Below, in pieces: positions 34,178 to 42,769 of a stretch of 64,000 nt of DNA. Location of the stretch: assembly GCF_007066085.1 (NCBI RefSeq), contig NZ_CP041405.1:2108001-2172000 (forward strand), given 5' to 3'. The first letter of the stretch is position 1. Each line of letters opens with the position of its first letter. The stretch is from Paenibacillus thiaminolyticus (GTDB taxonomy: Bacteria; Bacillota; Bacilli; Paenibacillales; Paenibacillaceae). The translations under genes were made by a program, and so were the position numbers. The notes under the pieces were generated by a model. The model searched no databases. It saw only the letters and a program-made list of their open reading frames with translations, and had not been told where the DNA came from.

Positions 34178-35347
34178 TTACTCGGAGAACCAGAGCACAT
34201 TGCTCAGCTCCCGTCCCGGTCTGGTCACGACCCTGCCGTTGGCGATCAACCCGGAGGAAGCGCCGCCGTCCAGATTCATCGCTTGCACGGCGCCCATCTT
34301 CTTCCATATTTCTGCCCACTGCTTCATCGTCGCGGATGGAACCGTCGCCAACAGTATCGATCCGTCGGGCAGGATGCCGATTCCGCTCCGCATCGCCGAC
34401 TTGGACAATATTTTGTCCTCTTTGAATCCTTCCGCCCGCGGATTCAATGCCACCTTGCCATCCTTCACGAGCCGCGGGCCGCCGCCCAGCGCCACCTGCA
34501 CGTCGTCCCAATCGATCGGACGGCCCAGCCGATCCGTGTAACGAATCGACATCGAGACTTGATCCCCGACATGGAACCGATCGGCCATCGACTTCTCCGT
34601 CCCCGTGAACACAAGCACATATCCGTCCTTCGGGATGGCCACGTTGCGGCCCGCCGTCACCTTCTTCACGACGCCGCCGCGAACGACGACGACCCGGCCA
34701 TAGGCGAAGCCAAGCGAATTGCCGCGCAGCGGCGTGTACAATACGGCCGCGCTGCCGTCCCGCTTCGGCGTCCGATTGACGAAATAGGCATACCATGACG
34801 AAGTGCGTTCGGTGGCCGCGTTCGTCACTTGACCGCTAATCTCGATGCGCAGGCTGTCCATTACGGCCCGCCCGTCCTGACGGAAGCCGATGGCCGTGCC
34901 GTAATTGCTTGTATGCTCGACCCGCCCGCGATTGATAATGGTGCCATACGGCTCGGGCCGGCCGCCATACGCCTCGAAGTACGTCCCGTTCACCGCCGCT
35001 TTGGCCCCGGTCCGCTTCGCGGTGCGGGTCATCGTCGCGGTCGTGCCGAAGCGGTCCTTGCCGAAGGAGACATGCGGCTGCATTCCTTTCGGCACGCGCA
35101 CGGTCGTCACGCGGAAGATTTTGCCGCCGAGGGAGACCCGCTTCACCGAAGTGCTCACCTTCTTCACGGGCTTGCCTGCCGCGACGACGACGCCTGGCGC
35201 CGGGGAGCGGCCTTCATGCACGTCCGCTCCCGGCGTCCATGCCCATAACAGGCCGAATGCGATCAGGCCCGCAAGGCAGCAACGCCATCGGCTGGCACGG
35301 CGTTCGGAAGGAGCCCGGCATACATTGTCCTGATTCAACTCTCTCAT
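34178..35347 (-). CDS. Exported phosphodiester glycosidase (NAGPA-domain) protein
   Basis: A 389-residue protein with an N-terminal hydrophobic segment (CCLAGLIAFGLLWAW, about residues 23-37) that acts as a signal or anchor. The catalytic-type domain (about residues 100-385) shows AAVNGTYFEAYGGRPEPYGTI-like blocks (A-VNGTYFE), DVQVALGGGPRLVKDG, RSGIGILPDGSILLATV and AMNLDGGASSGLI, the NAGPA/DUF2233 signature. Members hydrolyse phosphodiester-linked sugars; in Gram-positives they are thought to act on wall glycopolymers. ATG at 35347 is directly preceded by GGGGGA, a poor spacing, and TTG at 35338 has a better one. It ends just before the DUF3055-like gene. Confidence 0.88.
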   Translation of the reverse strand: MRELNQDNVCRAPSERRASRWRCCLAGLIAFGLLWAWTPGADVHEGRSPAPGVVVAAGKPVKKVSTSVKRVSLGGKIFRVTTVRVPKGMQPHVSFGKDRFGTTATMTRTAKRTGAKAAVNGTYFEAYGGRPEPYGTIINRGRVEHTSNYGTAIGFRQDGRAVMDSLRIEISGQVTNAATERTSSWYAYFVNRTPKRDGSAAVLYTPLRGNSLGFAYGRVVVVRGGVVKKVTAGRNVAIPKDGYVLVFTGTEKSMADRFHVGDQVSMSIRYTDRLGRPIDWDDVQVALGGGPRLVKDGKVALNPRAEGFKEDKILSKSAMRSGIGILPDGSILLATVPSATMKQWAEIWKKMGAVQAMNLDGGASSGLIANGRVVTRPGRELSNVLWFSE

Positions 35348-35361
35348 TCCCCCAACAATTC

Positions 35362-35411
35362 GACCCTATCTCTCCCCATGAAGGATTGCCGGATACAGGG
35401 AGGATAGGGTC
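35362..35411. repeat. Inverted repeat between the exonuclease and glycosidase genes
   Basis: GACCCTATC (35362-35370) and GATAGGGTC (35403-35411) form a 9-bp stem, extended by TCTCCCC/GGGAGG. It has no long T run on either side. It might end the exonuclease transcript. Confidence 0.4.
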
Positions 35412-35470
35412 TTCTAGTCATTCGATGCGTATCTCGATATATACTGTATCGGCAGCGGAAAGCCAGATCG

Positions 35471-36373
35471 TTAGGCCGTCTCGATCAGACGAAGAATGCT
35501 TGTCATCTCAAGCTGCTCGAACATGGCCGCGACCGCATCCCGCTGCGGTTGGAACATACATTGACCGGCTGCGCACACGACCGGCGCGTCGCAATGGATC
35601 CGCGCCAGCCGCCGCGACAGATGGAGCATCTCCAGATCCGTCTCGATCTTGGTGCGGACGCCTGCCGGAAGCGCGCTCATATTGGCAAGAATTCCGTCTA
35701 TCGACGAATATTGCTGAATTAGCTTGAGGGCCGTCTTCTCGCCGATTCCGCGGACGCCCGGATAGTTGTCCGACGGATCGCCCATCAGTCCCTTCACGTC
35801 GATAATCTGCTCCGGTGTAAGCTGCTTCTCTTCCATCAGAGTCTCAGGGCAATAGACGGCATAATTGCCTTGTCCCTTCTTCATGATGACGACGCGGGTC
35901 CGTTCATGCACCAATTGAAGCATGTCATGGTCGCCTGTCAATACATATACTTCCATCTCATCCCGGAACAGCCGCGACAGCGTGCCGATGCAATCATCGG
36001 CCTCGTAGCCTTCGGCGGACACATTCGGAATCTGGAAGCTGTCCATGACGTCGCGGATTAATTGAAACTGCGGCACCAGATCGTCGGGGCATTCGGCCCG
36101 GTTCGCCTTATATTGATCGAACTGCTCCGCCCGGAACGTCTTGCTCCCCAGGTCCCAGCAGCAGGCGATATGCGTCGGCTCGAACCGCTTGACCGCATCC
36201 CAGAAATAACGCATGAATCCATAGATTGCATTCGTCGGCGTGCCGTCCTTCATGCGGCGGATCGACCCGCCGTATGCGGTGGCGTAATACGCGCGGAAGA
36301 GCAGAGCCATCCCGTCTACCAGCAGCATGCGCGGCTCGGCCGGTTCGGACATCGTGTCCGTATCCCACATCAT
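35471..36373 (-). CDS. ypcP: 5'-3' exonuclease (YpcP-like)
   Basis: A 300-residue protein of the FEN-like 5'-3' exonuclease family, equal to the N-terminal domain of DNA polymerase I without the polymerase. Metal-binding acidic residues are visible in MLLVDGMALLFRAYY, ACCWDLGSKTFR, AEGYEADDCIGTLS, VYVLTGDHDMLQL and DVKGLMGDPSDNYPGV; the helix-hairpin-helix GVRGIGEKTALKLI follows. Free-standing YpcP-type proteins in Bacillus are thought to remove RNA primers in parallel with Pol I. ATG at 36373 follows GGGGGACATGA. It is probably monocistronic. Confidence 0.93.
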   Translation of the reverse strand: MMWDTDTMSEPAEPRMLLVDGMALLFRAYYATAYGGSIRRMKDGTPTNAIYGFMRYFWDAVKRFEPTHIACCWDLGSKTFRAEQFDQYKANRAECPDDLVPQFQLIRDVMDSFQIPNVSAEGYEADDCIGTLSRLFRDEMEVYVLTGDHDMLQLVHERTRVVIMKKGQGNYAVYCPETLMEEKQLTPEQIIDVKGLMGDPSDNYPGVRGIGEKTALKLIQQYSSIDGILANMSALPAGVRTKIETDLEMLHLSRRLARIHCDAPVVCAAGQCMFQPQRDAVAAMFEQLEMTSILRLIETA

Positions 36374-36526
36374 TCATGTCCCCCATTCCTAACTTTTCAT
36401 GACAGAATTTCTATTTTTCTATTCTGCTGACACTGCTATCCATTATAGCATACATAGACTTCCGCTAGTGCCCCACGGCCCAAGCTGGCAAGCTGGCCGG
36501 AGCACTGCAAGCCATGCTCATCGAAG

Positions 36527-36592
36527 CTGTCAGCCATTCCCGCGGGATCTGTCAGCCATTTCCGCCGGAGCTGTCAGTCGTGCTTGGCCGCA
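36527..36592. repeat. Three-copy 22-bp tandem repeat
   Basis: CTGTCAGCCATT begins at 36527 and 36549 and a partial copy CTGTCAGTCG at 36571, exact 22-bp steps. The array lies directly after the ArsC-like gene stop and includes its last codons. Confidence 0.6.
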
Positions 36593-36948
36593 GTCGTCCA
36601 CATATCGCGGTAGTTGTCTTCACGGAAGCCGACCGTGACCCGCTTCCCGTCCGTAACGACAGGACGCTTAATGAGCTTGCCGTTCGAGGCAAGCAGCTTG
36701 ATCTGCTCCTCACGGCTCATCTGAGGCAGCTTGTCCTTCAGCTTCAGTTCCTTATAGACTTCCCCGCTCGTATTGAACCACTTTTTCAGCTCCAGGCCGC
36801 TCCGCTCAATCATCTCCTCCAGCTCCCGCTCGCTCGGCGGCTGTTCCACGATCGGCACCAGATCCAGCTCGAGCCCCTGCTCCTTCAGCCATTGAATCGC
36901 TTTGCGGCATGTGCCGCATTTGGCATATTGATAGACCGTTACCTTCAC
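36574..36948 (-). CDS. ArsC/Spx-family protein (YusI-like)
   Basis: A 124-residue thioredoxin-fold protein of the arsenate reductase (ArsC) family. The redox motif is CGTCRKA (near residue 10), followed by the family signature NTSGEVYKELKLKDKL and GKLIKRPVV with the conserved arginine. Proteins of this group include Spx, MgsR and YusI; the CxxC and the C-terminal GFRED are more YusI-like than Spx. GTG at 36948, nine bases after AAGGAG, gives the usual family length; the frame from 36978 adds ten residues. The precise role is unknown. The gene ends inside a 22-bp tandem repeat. Confidence 0.85.
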   Translation of the reverse strand: MKVTVYQYAKCGTCRKAIQWLKEQGLELDLVPIVEQPPSERELEEMIERSGLELKKWFNTSGEVYKELKLKDKLPQMSREEQIKLLASNGKLIKRPVVTDGKRVTVGFREDNYRDMWTTAAKHD

Positions 36949-37079
36949 TTGCTCCAACTCCTTCCTTGTCCGTTCCACTTAGTGCAAGCCCGCGCTTGCC
37001 GTTGTGCCTACTGTCCTGTCCGTTCTCCTTGGGCGAATCGCGGCGTCAGCGTCCCGGCGCCACGTTGGCTCAGTAACCG

Positions 37080-38063
37080 TCACTGCTGCTGCCCACGCAA
37101 CAGGCGCTCCCGCAGCGCCAGCAGATCATCCGGCAGCGGAGCCGTGAAATGCATCGGCTCCCCTGTCATCGGGTGCTTGAACCGCAGCTCGGCCGCATGC
37201 AGCGCATGCCGGGTCAGCGGCTCCAGCGTTCCAGCGAGCCATGGCGAGGCCGCCTGCCCGACGCCGTAGAACTTGTCCCCCAGCAGGGGGCATCCCATAT
37301 GCTTCATATGGACGCGAATCTGATGCGTCCGCCCCGTCTCCAAGCGGCAGGATACGAGGGACGCTTCCTCTCCGTACGTCTCCAGCACCCGGTAATGGGT
37401 AATCGAATCATAGCCGTCCTCCGTCACGACACGCAAATGAGGCTCCGTCTTGTCCCGGTCAATCGGAGCCCGGATCGTGCCCTCCTGCGGCGAAGGGACG
37501 CCGTAGACGAACGCCTCATACCCTTTCCAGATGTCATCCGTCTGCATCTGATCCGCCAGCTGATGATGGGCATGGCCATGCTTCGCGACGATGAGCAGGC
37601 CGGAGGTCTCCTGATCGAGCCGGTTAGCCGGCCGGAATCGGGTCAGCTCCCCCTTGGCGCGCCAGTAGTGCACAACCCCGTTCGCCAGCGTCCCTTCCGG
37701 GTATCCCTTCGTCGGATGGACGACGATCCCCGCTGGCTTGTTCAGCACCAGAATATCGTCGTCTTCGTACACGATATCAATCGGGATCGGCTCGGGCGGT
37801 ATCGATTCAACCGTCTCCTCCTCGATCCGGACATGAACGACATCTCCCGCATGGAGACGCTCTCGTACACTAAGCGGCCTGCCGCTTCGCTCCGTCAGCC
37901 CATTCACCGTAATGGCCGCTTCCATCGTCTTCAGCCGGGTCAGCAGTCGGCGCGACAGATTCAGACGCGAGCGCAGCACGGCCCGCAGTTGAATCCCTTC
38001 GTCGCCTTCCGGAACAACATATTCGAGCTCCGCGGCAAGCTTCCGTCCGTTAGGCTCCGTCAT
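37080..38063 (-). CDS. RluA-family pseudouridine synthase
   Basis: A 327-residue RNA pseudouridine synthase. An S4 RNA-binding domain (about residues 25-90, SRRLLTRLKTMEAAITVNG) precedes the catalytic domain. The catalytic aspartate is in RPANRLDQETSGLLIVAK (RluA-type RLD). Other blocks are VLNKPAGIVVHPTKG and LETGRTHQIRVHMKHMGCPLLGD. Target uridine, in 23S rRNA or tRNA, cannot be told. ATG at 38063 lies inside the end of the adenosyltransferase gene (14-bp overlap) with a weak ribosome binding site, so coupling is likely. The frame is open to 38150 but without support. Confidence 0.92.
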   Translation of the reverse strand: MTEPNGRKLAAELEYVVPEGDEGIQLRAVLRSRLNLSRRLLTRLKTMEAAITVNGLTERSGRPLSVRERLHAGDVVHVRIEEETVESIPPEPIPIDIVYEDDDILVLNKPAGIVVHPTKGYPEGTLANGVVHYWRAKGELTRFRPANRLDQETSGLLIVAKHGHAHHQLADQMQTDDIWKGYEAFVYGVPSPQEGTIRAPIDRDKTEPHLRVVTEDGYDSITHYRVLETYGEEASLVSCRLETGRTHQIRVHMKHMGCPLLGDKFYGVGQAASPWLAGTLEPLTRHALHAAELRFKHPMTGEPMHFTAPLPDDLLALRERLLRGQQQ

Positions 38064-38640
38064 GACGGGATCTGCGGCGGAAGACTTCCGCGCTCCGCAC
38101 ATATTCTTCATCCGGAACCGAAGCAATCGCATTGGCCCGGCGGGCGGCAACGAAGAAGTAATCCGAGAGCCGATTCACATATTTCATCACTTGCGTGTGC
38201 ACTGTTTCTTCCCGGGCCAGCGTCACGAGACGGCGTTCGGCGCGGCGGCATACCGTCCGGCACACATGAAGCGCCGAAGCGGCTTCGCTGCCTCCCGGCA
38301 AAATGAACTTCCGGATCGCTTCGGTGTGCGCATTATGCTCGTCGATCCAGGCTTCCAGACGTTCCACCTGCTCCGCGTGCACCTTATAGACAACCTCGCC
38401 CTGCTTCTTCTCCGCATAGGCGACATCCGATCCGCAGTCGAACACTTCCTGCTGGATCTCGATCAGTTGGTTGCGGAGTTCCTCATAAGCATCTCCCTGG
38501 CAGCATGCCGCCGCCCAGCCTATGAACGAATTCAATTCATCGAGTTCCCCATAGGCATCCACCCGCAAATGATCCTTAGACACCCGGCCCCCGATAAGCG
38601 ATGTCGTTCCTTCGTCCCCTGTCCGCGTATATATTCTCAT
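38050..38640 (-). CDS. Cob(I)alamin adenosyltransferase, PduO type
   Basis: A 196-residue PduO-type ATP:cob(I)alamin adenosyltransferase. The ATP-binding N-terminus is IYTRTGDEGTTSLIGG, with SKDHLRVDAYGELDELNSFIG, FILPGGSEAASALHVCRTVCRRAERRL and YVNRLSDYFFVAARRAN following, all family blocks. It makes adenosylcobalamin. The C-terminus ends in a basic tail that overlaps the pseudouridine synthase start. The upstream gene is a CobU-like kinase, so a small cobalamin-salvage set is plausible. Confidence 0.95.
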   Translation of the reverse strand: MRIYTRTGDEGTTSLIGGRVSKDHLRVDAYGELDELNSFIGWAAACCQGDAYEELRNQLIEIQQEVFDCGSDVAYAEKKQGEVVYKVHAEQVERLEAWIDEHNAHTEAIRKFILPGGSEAASALHVCRTVCRRAERRLVTLAREETVHTQVMKYVNRLSDYFFVAARRANAIASVPDEEYVRSAEVFRRRSRHDGA

Positions 38641-38723
38641 ATGTCTTCCTCCCTATGTTAAGTGCTGACGCCGCGCGGTGCAGCATATCATCCATATCCG
38701 GCTCGGCAGCCGCCGGGACTGCA

Positions 38724-39299
38724 TTATCCTCTGAACCTCCTGGCCGATACCTCCTCCGGCATCCCTGCCTCGAGCCGGAACCACTGATGACTGCGGCGCG
38801 CAAGATCCCGATTGAGAGCCGCATGCTCGATAATATAGCTCTGTTCCTTCGGATCCGTGAACGGCGTATAAGCCGGAGGATCGTTCGTAATCAGGAACAG
38901 CTTCCCCTGAAAAGCAAACAAGGCCTCCTGCAGCCGCTTGCGGGCGGCAACGATCTCCTCTATATATATGGCGTCATATTCTTCATTATCGCCTTCCGGA
39001 CGCTTCTTCCACAGCTGTGCGTGGACGCCTGCGAGATAGGAGGTGATGCTATCCACGACCACGACCCTCCGTTCCGCGCGGAACAGATTGGATTCTTCGT
39101 TAATCCGATGCAGAAGTCCCGGCAGCTCTTCTCCCGCCTGCAGATGCTGCCACCGGCAACGGGAAGAATCGGGCATACCATCGGGAAGGCTTGTATGTAA
39201 CGTCGACAGGTACAGACCTTCACGGCCGAATCCTGACGCATAGGACAACGCGAACGAAGTCTTCCCGCTGCCATGGCCTCCGGTAATCCCGATAATCAC
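38724..39299 (-). CDS. CobU-like adenosylcobinamide kinase/guanylyltransferase family protein
   Basis: A 191-residue P-loop protein. The P-loop is GITGGHGSGKTSFALSYA, like the GGxRSGKS of CobU/CobP, and VVVVDSITSYLAGVHA resembles the CobU Walker B region, while the guanylylation histidine block is not clearly present. The bifunctional CobU role in cobalamin assembly is therefore only suggested by the neighbouring PduO-type gene. GTG at 39299, eight bases after GGAGG, is preferred over the ATG at 39314. It is 83 bp upstream of the adenosyltransferase. Confidence 0.7.
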   Translation of the reverse strand: MIIGITGGHGSGKTSFALSYASGFGREGLYLSTLHTSLPDGMPDSSRCRWQHLQAGEELPGLLHRINEESNLFRAERRVVVVDSITSYLAGVHAQLWKKRPEGDNEEYDAIYIEEIVAARKRLQEALFAFQGKLFLITNDPPAYTPFTDPKEQSYIIEHAALNRDLARRSHQWFRLEAGMPEEVSARRFRG

Positions 39300-39337
39300 A
39301 CTGACTCCCTCCATCCGTCCGCATCATCTGCCGGCAT

Positions 39338-39886
39338 TCACTTCGCTTCCTCCATCAGCTTCAAGATCTGGATGGAGCGCTCCTCATTCGGCGTGCGAAC
39401 CGGAATCGCGACGAACAAGCCCTTCTCCTTGATGCCGAGCTTGTTCAGAAGCGGCAGCTTCTCAGCCGGAAGTGCATATAGATGCTTTTCTTGATGCTCG
39501 ATATAGCCCTTTTCCGCTTTTTCCAGCACCATGCCGTCAAAATAGCCTTCTTCATATTTGTCCTTGTCGAAATAAGCATCCAACGGAATATGGCCGCCTT
39601 GCTTGCTCATCGACTTCACATCTTCCTCGGGCACCACATGCACGCCATTATCGCCCGCTGCATATTCGACAAATAATTTCTGCAAATTGTACATCGGCGA
39701 CGCGAACACGTCTACTGTGAATTGCCCTTCCAATTTCTGACTCAATTCCGTCTTCAGCGCCTCGGTCAATTCGGATGGCACCGTTGTCGTCGACATCATG
39801 AACACGGATATGTCCGCTTTGGACCCGCAGCCTCCCAGCACGAGCGCCAGTGCGAGCACCATCCCCATCCATCCCCATTTCCGCAC
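39338..39886 (-). CDS. Lipoprotein of unknown function
   Basis: A 182-residue lipoprotein: basic start, hydrophobic helix and LVLGGCGS with cysteine near residue 20. The mature part begins SKADISVFMMSTTTVPSELTE and looks like a small periplasmic-type domain with a conserved-looking TEALKTELSQKLEGQF and QILKLMEEAK end. I do not recognise the family. GTG at 39886 has GGGG about eight bases upstream; the frame goes on to 39931 without a site. It lies just upstream of the cobalamin genes on the same strand (38 bp), possibly cotranscribed. Confidence 0.75.
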   Translation of the reverse strand: MRKWGWMGMVLALALVLGGCGSKADISVFMMSTTTVPSELTEALKTELSQKLEGQFTVDVFASPMYNLQKLFVEYAAGDNGVHVVPEEDVKSMSKQGGHIPLDAYFDKDKYEEGYFDGMVLEKAEKGYIEHQEKHLYALPAEKLPLLNKLGIKEKGLFVAIPVRTPNEERSIQILKLMEEAK

Positions 39887-39950
39887 GATGTATTCCCCTT
39901 TCTCCAGCATGTCTATCCGTCTATCACCCACTATATCACAAACGGCATAA

Positions 39951-39979
39951 GCAAAAAAAGAAGACCCCGCAGGGTCTTC
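39951..39979 (-). terminator. Intrinsic terminator of the Spo0E-like gene
   Basis: On the minus strand GAAGACCC-TGCG-GGGTCTTC is followed by seven T residues, seven bases after the stop codon. Confidence 0.9.
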
Positions 39980-39985
39980 GGTATG

Positions 39986-40249
39986 CTAAGTTCGCTTGCC
40001 GAGCGATTTCATGTACTCGTTAATCTTCAGGTCCAGCATGCTGCTGATTTCAATCATGCTTTCAGCCGTAAATGACTGCTCTTCTTGAAACATCTGCTCC
40101 ATTTGCTTACGCAAAATCCTTATCTCCTGTTCCAGAGCAAGCATTTTGGACGAAACGTTTCTTGTTTTGCCCGACCATTTGGGATGAGATCCGTCTTCTC
40201 TCAGTAAACTACGTGAATACGTCGTCAAGGTGTAGTCCGAACAAAACAA
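39986..40249 (-). CDS. Spo0E-like sporulation phosphatase family protein
   Basis: An 87-residue protein. Its last 50 residues match the Spo0E family helical hairpin, LEQEIRILRKQMEQMFQEE then ESMIEISSMLDLKINEYMKS, with the SxxLD core that dephosphorylates Spo0A~P. The N-terminal 35 residues are extra compared with short family members. The start is TTG at 40249, behind AAGGAGG by seven bases, clearly better than the internal ATG at 40144. Its own terminator follows. Spo0E proteins delay sporulation. Confidence in the family is good, though the usual SQELD is SSMLD here. Confidence 0.8.
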   Translation of the reverse strand: MFCSDYTLTTYSRSLLREDGSHPKWSGKTRNVSSKMLALEQEIRILRKQMEQMFQEEQSFTAESMIEISSMLDLKINEYMKSLGKRT

Positions 40250-40395
40250 GCCCTTTCCTCCTTTCGCAGCTGGATCCTCGAAGCGCCATCATCGTCCATC
40301 TGTTCCATTTGATAGGACAATAAAGCGAGACATGTTATATTATACCAGATGAAGGAAAAGAAAACTAGTTCATTTTAGTTCAATTTGAATTTTTT

Positions 40396-41604
40396 TCACA
40401 TTTCCTGCTTAATTTTGTCGAGGAAACGCCCCATTCGATCCAGCGCTTCGTTCAACTGCGCTACCGACGTTGCATAGGAGCAGCGGATGAAGCCTTCCCC
40501 CCCTAAGCCGAATACGTCTCCTGGGACCGCCGCCACCTTCGCCTCGAACAGAAGGCGATGCGCGAATTCCTCGGAAGTAAGCCCTGTCGATTGAATCGAA
40601 GGGAAGGCATAGAAGGCGCCCTGCGGCTCGTGGCAGTCAAGCCCGATGTCGCGCAGCCCCTTGACGATAAGACGCCGCCGCTGATTGTAAGACTCGACCA
40701 TATGATCCTTCTCTTCATGCCCGTGCTTCAATGCCTCCAACGCAGCGATCTGACCCATAATCGGGGCGCACATGACCGTATACTGATGGATTTTGAGCAT
40801 TGCCGAAATGAGGTCCTTGTGGCCGCATGCATAGCCCATGCGCCAGCCAGTCATCGCGAACGCCTTCGAAAAGCCGCTTACCAGAATCGTTCGCTCCTTC
40901 ATCCCCGGCACGGACGAGAAGCTGACATGCTTCTGATCGTAGGTCAGTTCGGCGTAGATCTCGTCGGAAATGACAATAAGATCGTTCTCCTCCACGATCT
41001 TCGCGATCGGCAGCCAGTCTTCATAGGTCATGATGCCGCCTGTCGGGTTGCTCGGATAACAGAGAATGAGGACCTTCGACTTCGGCGTAATTTGCGCCTG
41101 CAGCCCTTCGGCGGTGAGCTTGAACCCATCCCTCGCGAACGTCTCGATTCCGACCGGAACCCCGCCGCCGATCGAGACAATCGGCGAGTACGAGATATAG
41201 CTCGGCTCGGGTATAAGAATCTCATCGCCTGGAGCGACCAGCGTCCGCAGCGCCAGATCGATCGCTTCCGAGCCGCCAACCGTTACAATAATTTCATCGG
41301 CAGGATCATACGCAACTTTGAATGAATCATCCAAATATTTTGCAATTTCCTCCCGCAGCTCCGGCATTCCCGCGTTGGACGTATATTTGGTGCGTCCCCG
41401 CTCCAATGAATAGACGCAGGCTTCACGCACATGCCAAGGCGTGCAGAAATCCGGCTCCCCCACCCCTAGGGTGATAATATCCTTGCTGGATACCGCCATA
41501 TCGAAGAACCGGCGGATACCGGAAGGCGGAATATCCCGGACCAGCGGATTAATATATTGATGCATGGAACGATTCGTCCCCAGCTTCTCCTCTTCCTTAA
41601 TCAT
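40396..41604 (-). CDS. Class I/II PLP aminotransferase (PatA/YugH-like)
   Basis: A 402-residue fold-type I aminotransferase. Blocks are LGVGEPDFCTPWHV, YTSNAGMPELREEIAKYL, CYPSNPTGG, ISDEIYAELTYD, the PLP lysine in SGFSKAFAMTGWRMGYACG and FAMTGWRMGY with the conserved arginine near the C-terminus (RCSYATS). It resembles B. subtilis PatA/YugH-type aromatic or alanine aminotransferases; the substrate is unknown. ATG at 41604 follows AGAGGTGA by six bases. The Lrp-type regulator yugG homologue is immediately upstream (13 bp), the same pair as in B. subtilis. Confidence 0.92.
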   Translation of the reverse strand: MIKEEEKLGTNRSMHQYINPLVRDIPPSGIRRFFDMAVSSKDIITLGVGEPDFCTPWHVREACVYSLERGRTKYTSNAGMPELREEIAKYLDDSFKVAYDPADEIIVTVGGSEAIDLALRTLVAPGDEILIPEPSYISYSPIVSIGGGVPVGIETFARDGFKLTAEGLQAQITPKSKVLILCYPSNPTGGIMTYEDWLPIAKIVEENDLIVISDEIYAELTYDQKHVSFSSVPGMKERTILVSGFSKAFAMTGWRMGYACGHKDLISAMLKIHQYTVMCAPIMGQIAALEALKHGHEEKDHMVESYNQRRRLIVKGLRDIGLDCHEPQGAFYAFPSIQSTGLTSEEFAHRLLFEAKVAAVPGDVFGLGGEGFIRCSYATSVAQLNEALDRMGRFLDKIKQEM

Positions 41605-41617
41605 GACCTGTCACCTC

Positions 41618-42118
41618 TCACGGGGTTACGACGAGACGTTGATCGCCTTCGCGCTCTTCATAGATGATGCCGTCTTGCTTATATTTTTTGAGAATGAAAT
41701 GCGTCTTGGTCGACAGCACCGATTCGATCGGCGACAGCTTATCCGAGACGAACGACGCCACCTCGCGCAAGCTTTTGCCTTGAACCTCGACCTGCAGATC
41801 ATAGGAACCCGACATAAGGTAGACCGCCTTGACCTGCGGGAACAGATAGATCCGTTCGGCGATCCCTTCAAAGCCGCGGCCGCGCTCCGGCGTAATCTGG
41901 ACTTCAATCAGAGCCGTAACCATCTCGTCATCGACTTTGCTCCAGTTCACGACCGTCGAATATTTGACAATAACATGCTTTCGTTCCATTTCAGCGATCG
42001 CCGATTGAACCTCTTCCACCTGAACCCCCAGCATCGTGGCGATTAGGTCCGGGGAACGGCGGGCGTCCTCTTTCAGCAATTTGAGTATTTCAATATCAAG
42101 CGAGCTTAAATCTGTCAT
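41618..42118 (-). CDS. Lrp/AsnC-family transcriptional regulator (YugG-like)
   Basis: A 166-residue regulator, the length of B. subtilis YugG. The N-terminal helix-turn-helix is LDIEILKLLKEDARRSPDLIATMLGVQVEEVQSAIAEMERK and the C-terminal RAM-type ligand domain follows (TALIEVQITPERGRGFEGIAERI, YDLQVEVQGKSLREVASFV). ATG at 42118, eight bases after GGGAGG, is preferred over the ATG at 42124. It probably controls the adjacent aminotransferase gene (yugH homologue) by sensing an amino acid. Confidence 0.92.
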   Translation of the reverse strand: MTDLSSLDIEILKLLKEDARRSPDLIATMLGVQVEEVQSAIAEMERKHVIVKYSTVVNWSKVDDEMVTALIEVQITPERGRGFEGIAERIYLFPQVKAVYLMSGSYDLQVEVQGKSLREVASFVSDKLSPIESVLSTKTHFILKKYKQDGIIYEEREGDQRLVVTP

Positions 42119-42246
42119 TCCCATTGCCTCCCTCGACGTGCCTTGCAAATCAGCCGATATATTATTTGATATTTCAATATGATACACCTTTTTGCTGATC
42201 CACACCAGCACAAACATATGTCAGGCGCGGTTGCCAGAACACACGA

Positions 42247-42280
42247 CAGCCGCCCTTCCATAGAATCGGAAAAGCGGCTG
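42247..42280 (-). terminator. Possible terminator of the cotF-like gene
   Basis: CAGCCGC pairs with GCGGCTG (42247-42253 with 42274-42280), extended by CCTTCC/GGAAAA-like pairing, 11 bp past the coat gene stop. The T run is missing on the minus strand. Confidence 0.45.
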
Positions 42281-42291
42281 ATAGCGGCGTG

Positions 42292-42744
42292 CTAGGATAG
42301 ATAATCGGAGTAGCGGCTGCTTCCGGACGACTGCGTCTGGTACGAGCCTTGCTGCTGTTGCTGCGGCTGGTACGGGGCTTGCTGCTGATATCCGCCCTGC
42401 CCGTAGTACCCCGCGCCGTAGCTCTGCTGTGCTTGCAGCTTCTGCTGGACGAACTGGTTCGCCTTCTGCATCGCCTGCTCATGATTGCGCAGCTGCTTGT
42501 TGACTTCATCCCGCAGTGCCGGGGAGGCGACGGAATACATGTTCTGCTGCTGCATCAGGTTGAAGAGCTGGCCTTGCATCTGCAGGGTGCTGTGTGTCAG
42601 GTCGGTGAACATCTGGCGAACGGTTGGACAAGCCGCTTCCGTTACGCCGGTCGCATATTCTCTTGAGGTGCGCTTCAAGTCATTGAGAATCGTATGTAAC
42701 AAATCTTTCTCGGGCATGAACCCGCTCATCGAAGTGCCGTTCAT
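42292..42744 (-). CDS. CotF-family spore coat protein
   Basis: A 150-residue protein of the CotF/coat family. The body (residues 1-105) is a helical bundle with MPEKDLLHTILNDLKRTSREYATG and PTVRQMFTDLTHSTLQMQGQLFNLMQQ, and the tail is glutamine- and tyrosine-rich (YGAGYYGQGGYQQQ, then QQQQQG), as in spore coat proteins. ATG at 42744, eight bases after AGGAGG, is preferred; the ATG at 42750 lies two bases from the site. It is followed by a shorter coat-type gene on the same strand, so they may form one sporulation operon. Confidence 0.88.
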   Translation of the reverse strand: MNGTSMSGFMPEKDLLHTILNDLKRTSREYATGVTEAACPTVRQMFTDLTHSTLQMQGQLFNLMQQQNMYSVASPALRDEVNKQLRNHEQAMQKANQFVQQKLQAQQSYGAGYYGQGGYQQQAPYQPQQQQQGSYQTQSSGSSRYSDYLS

Positions 42745-42769
42745 GGTCATAACCTCCTGTCGATCCTTA

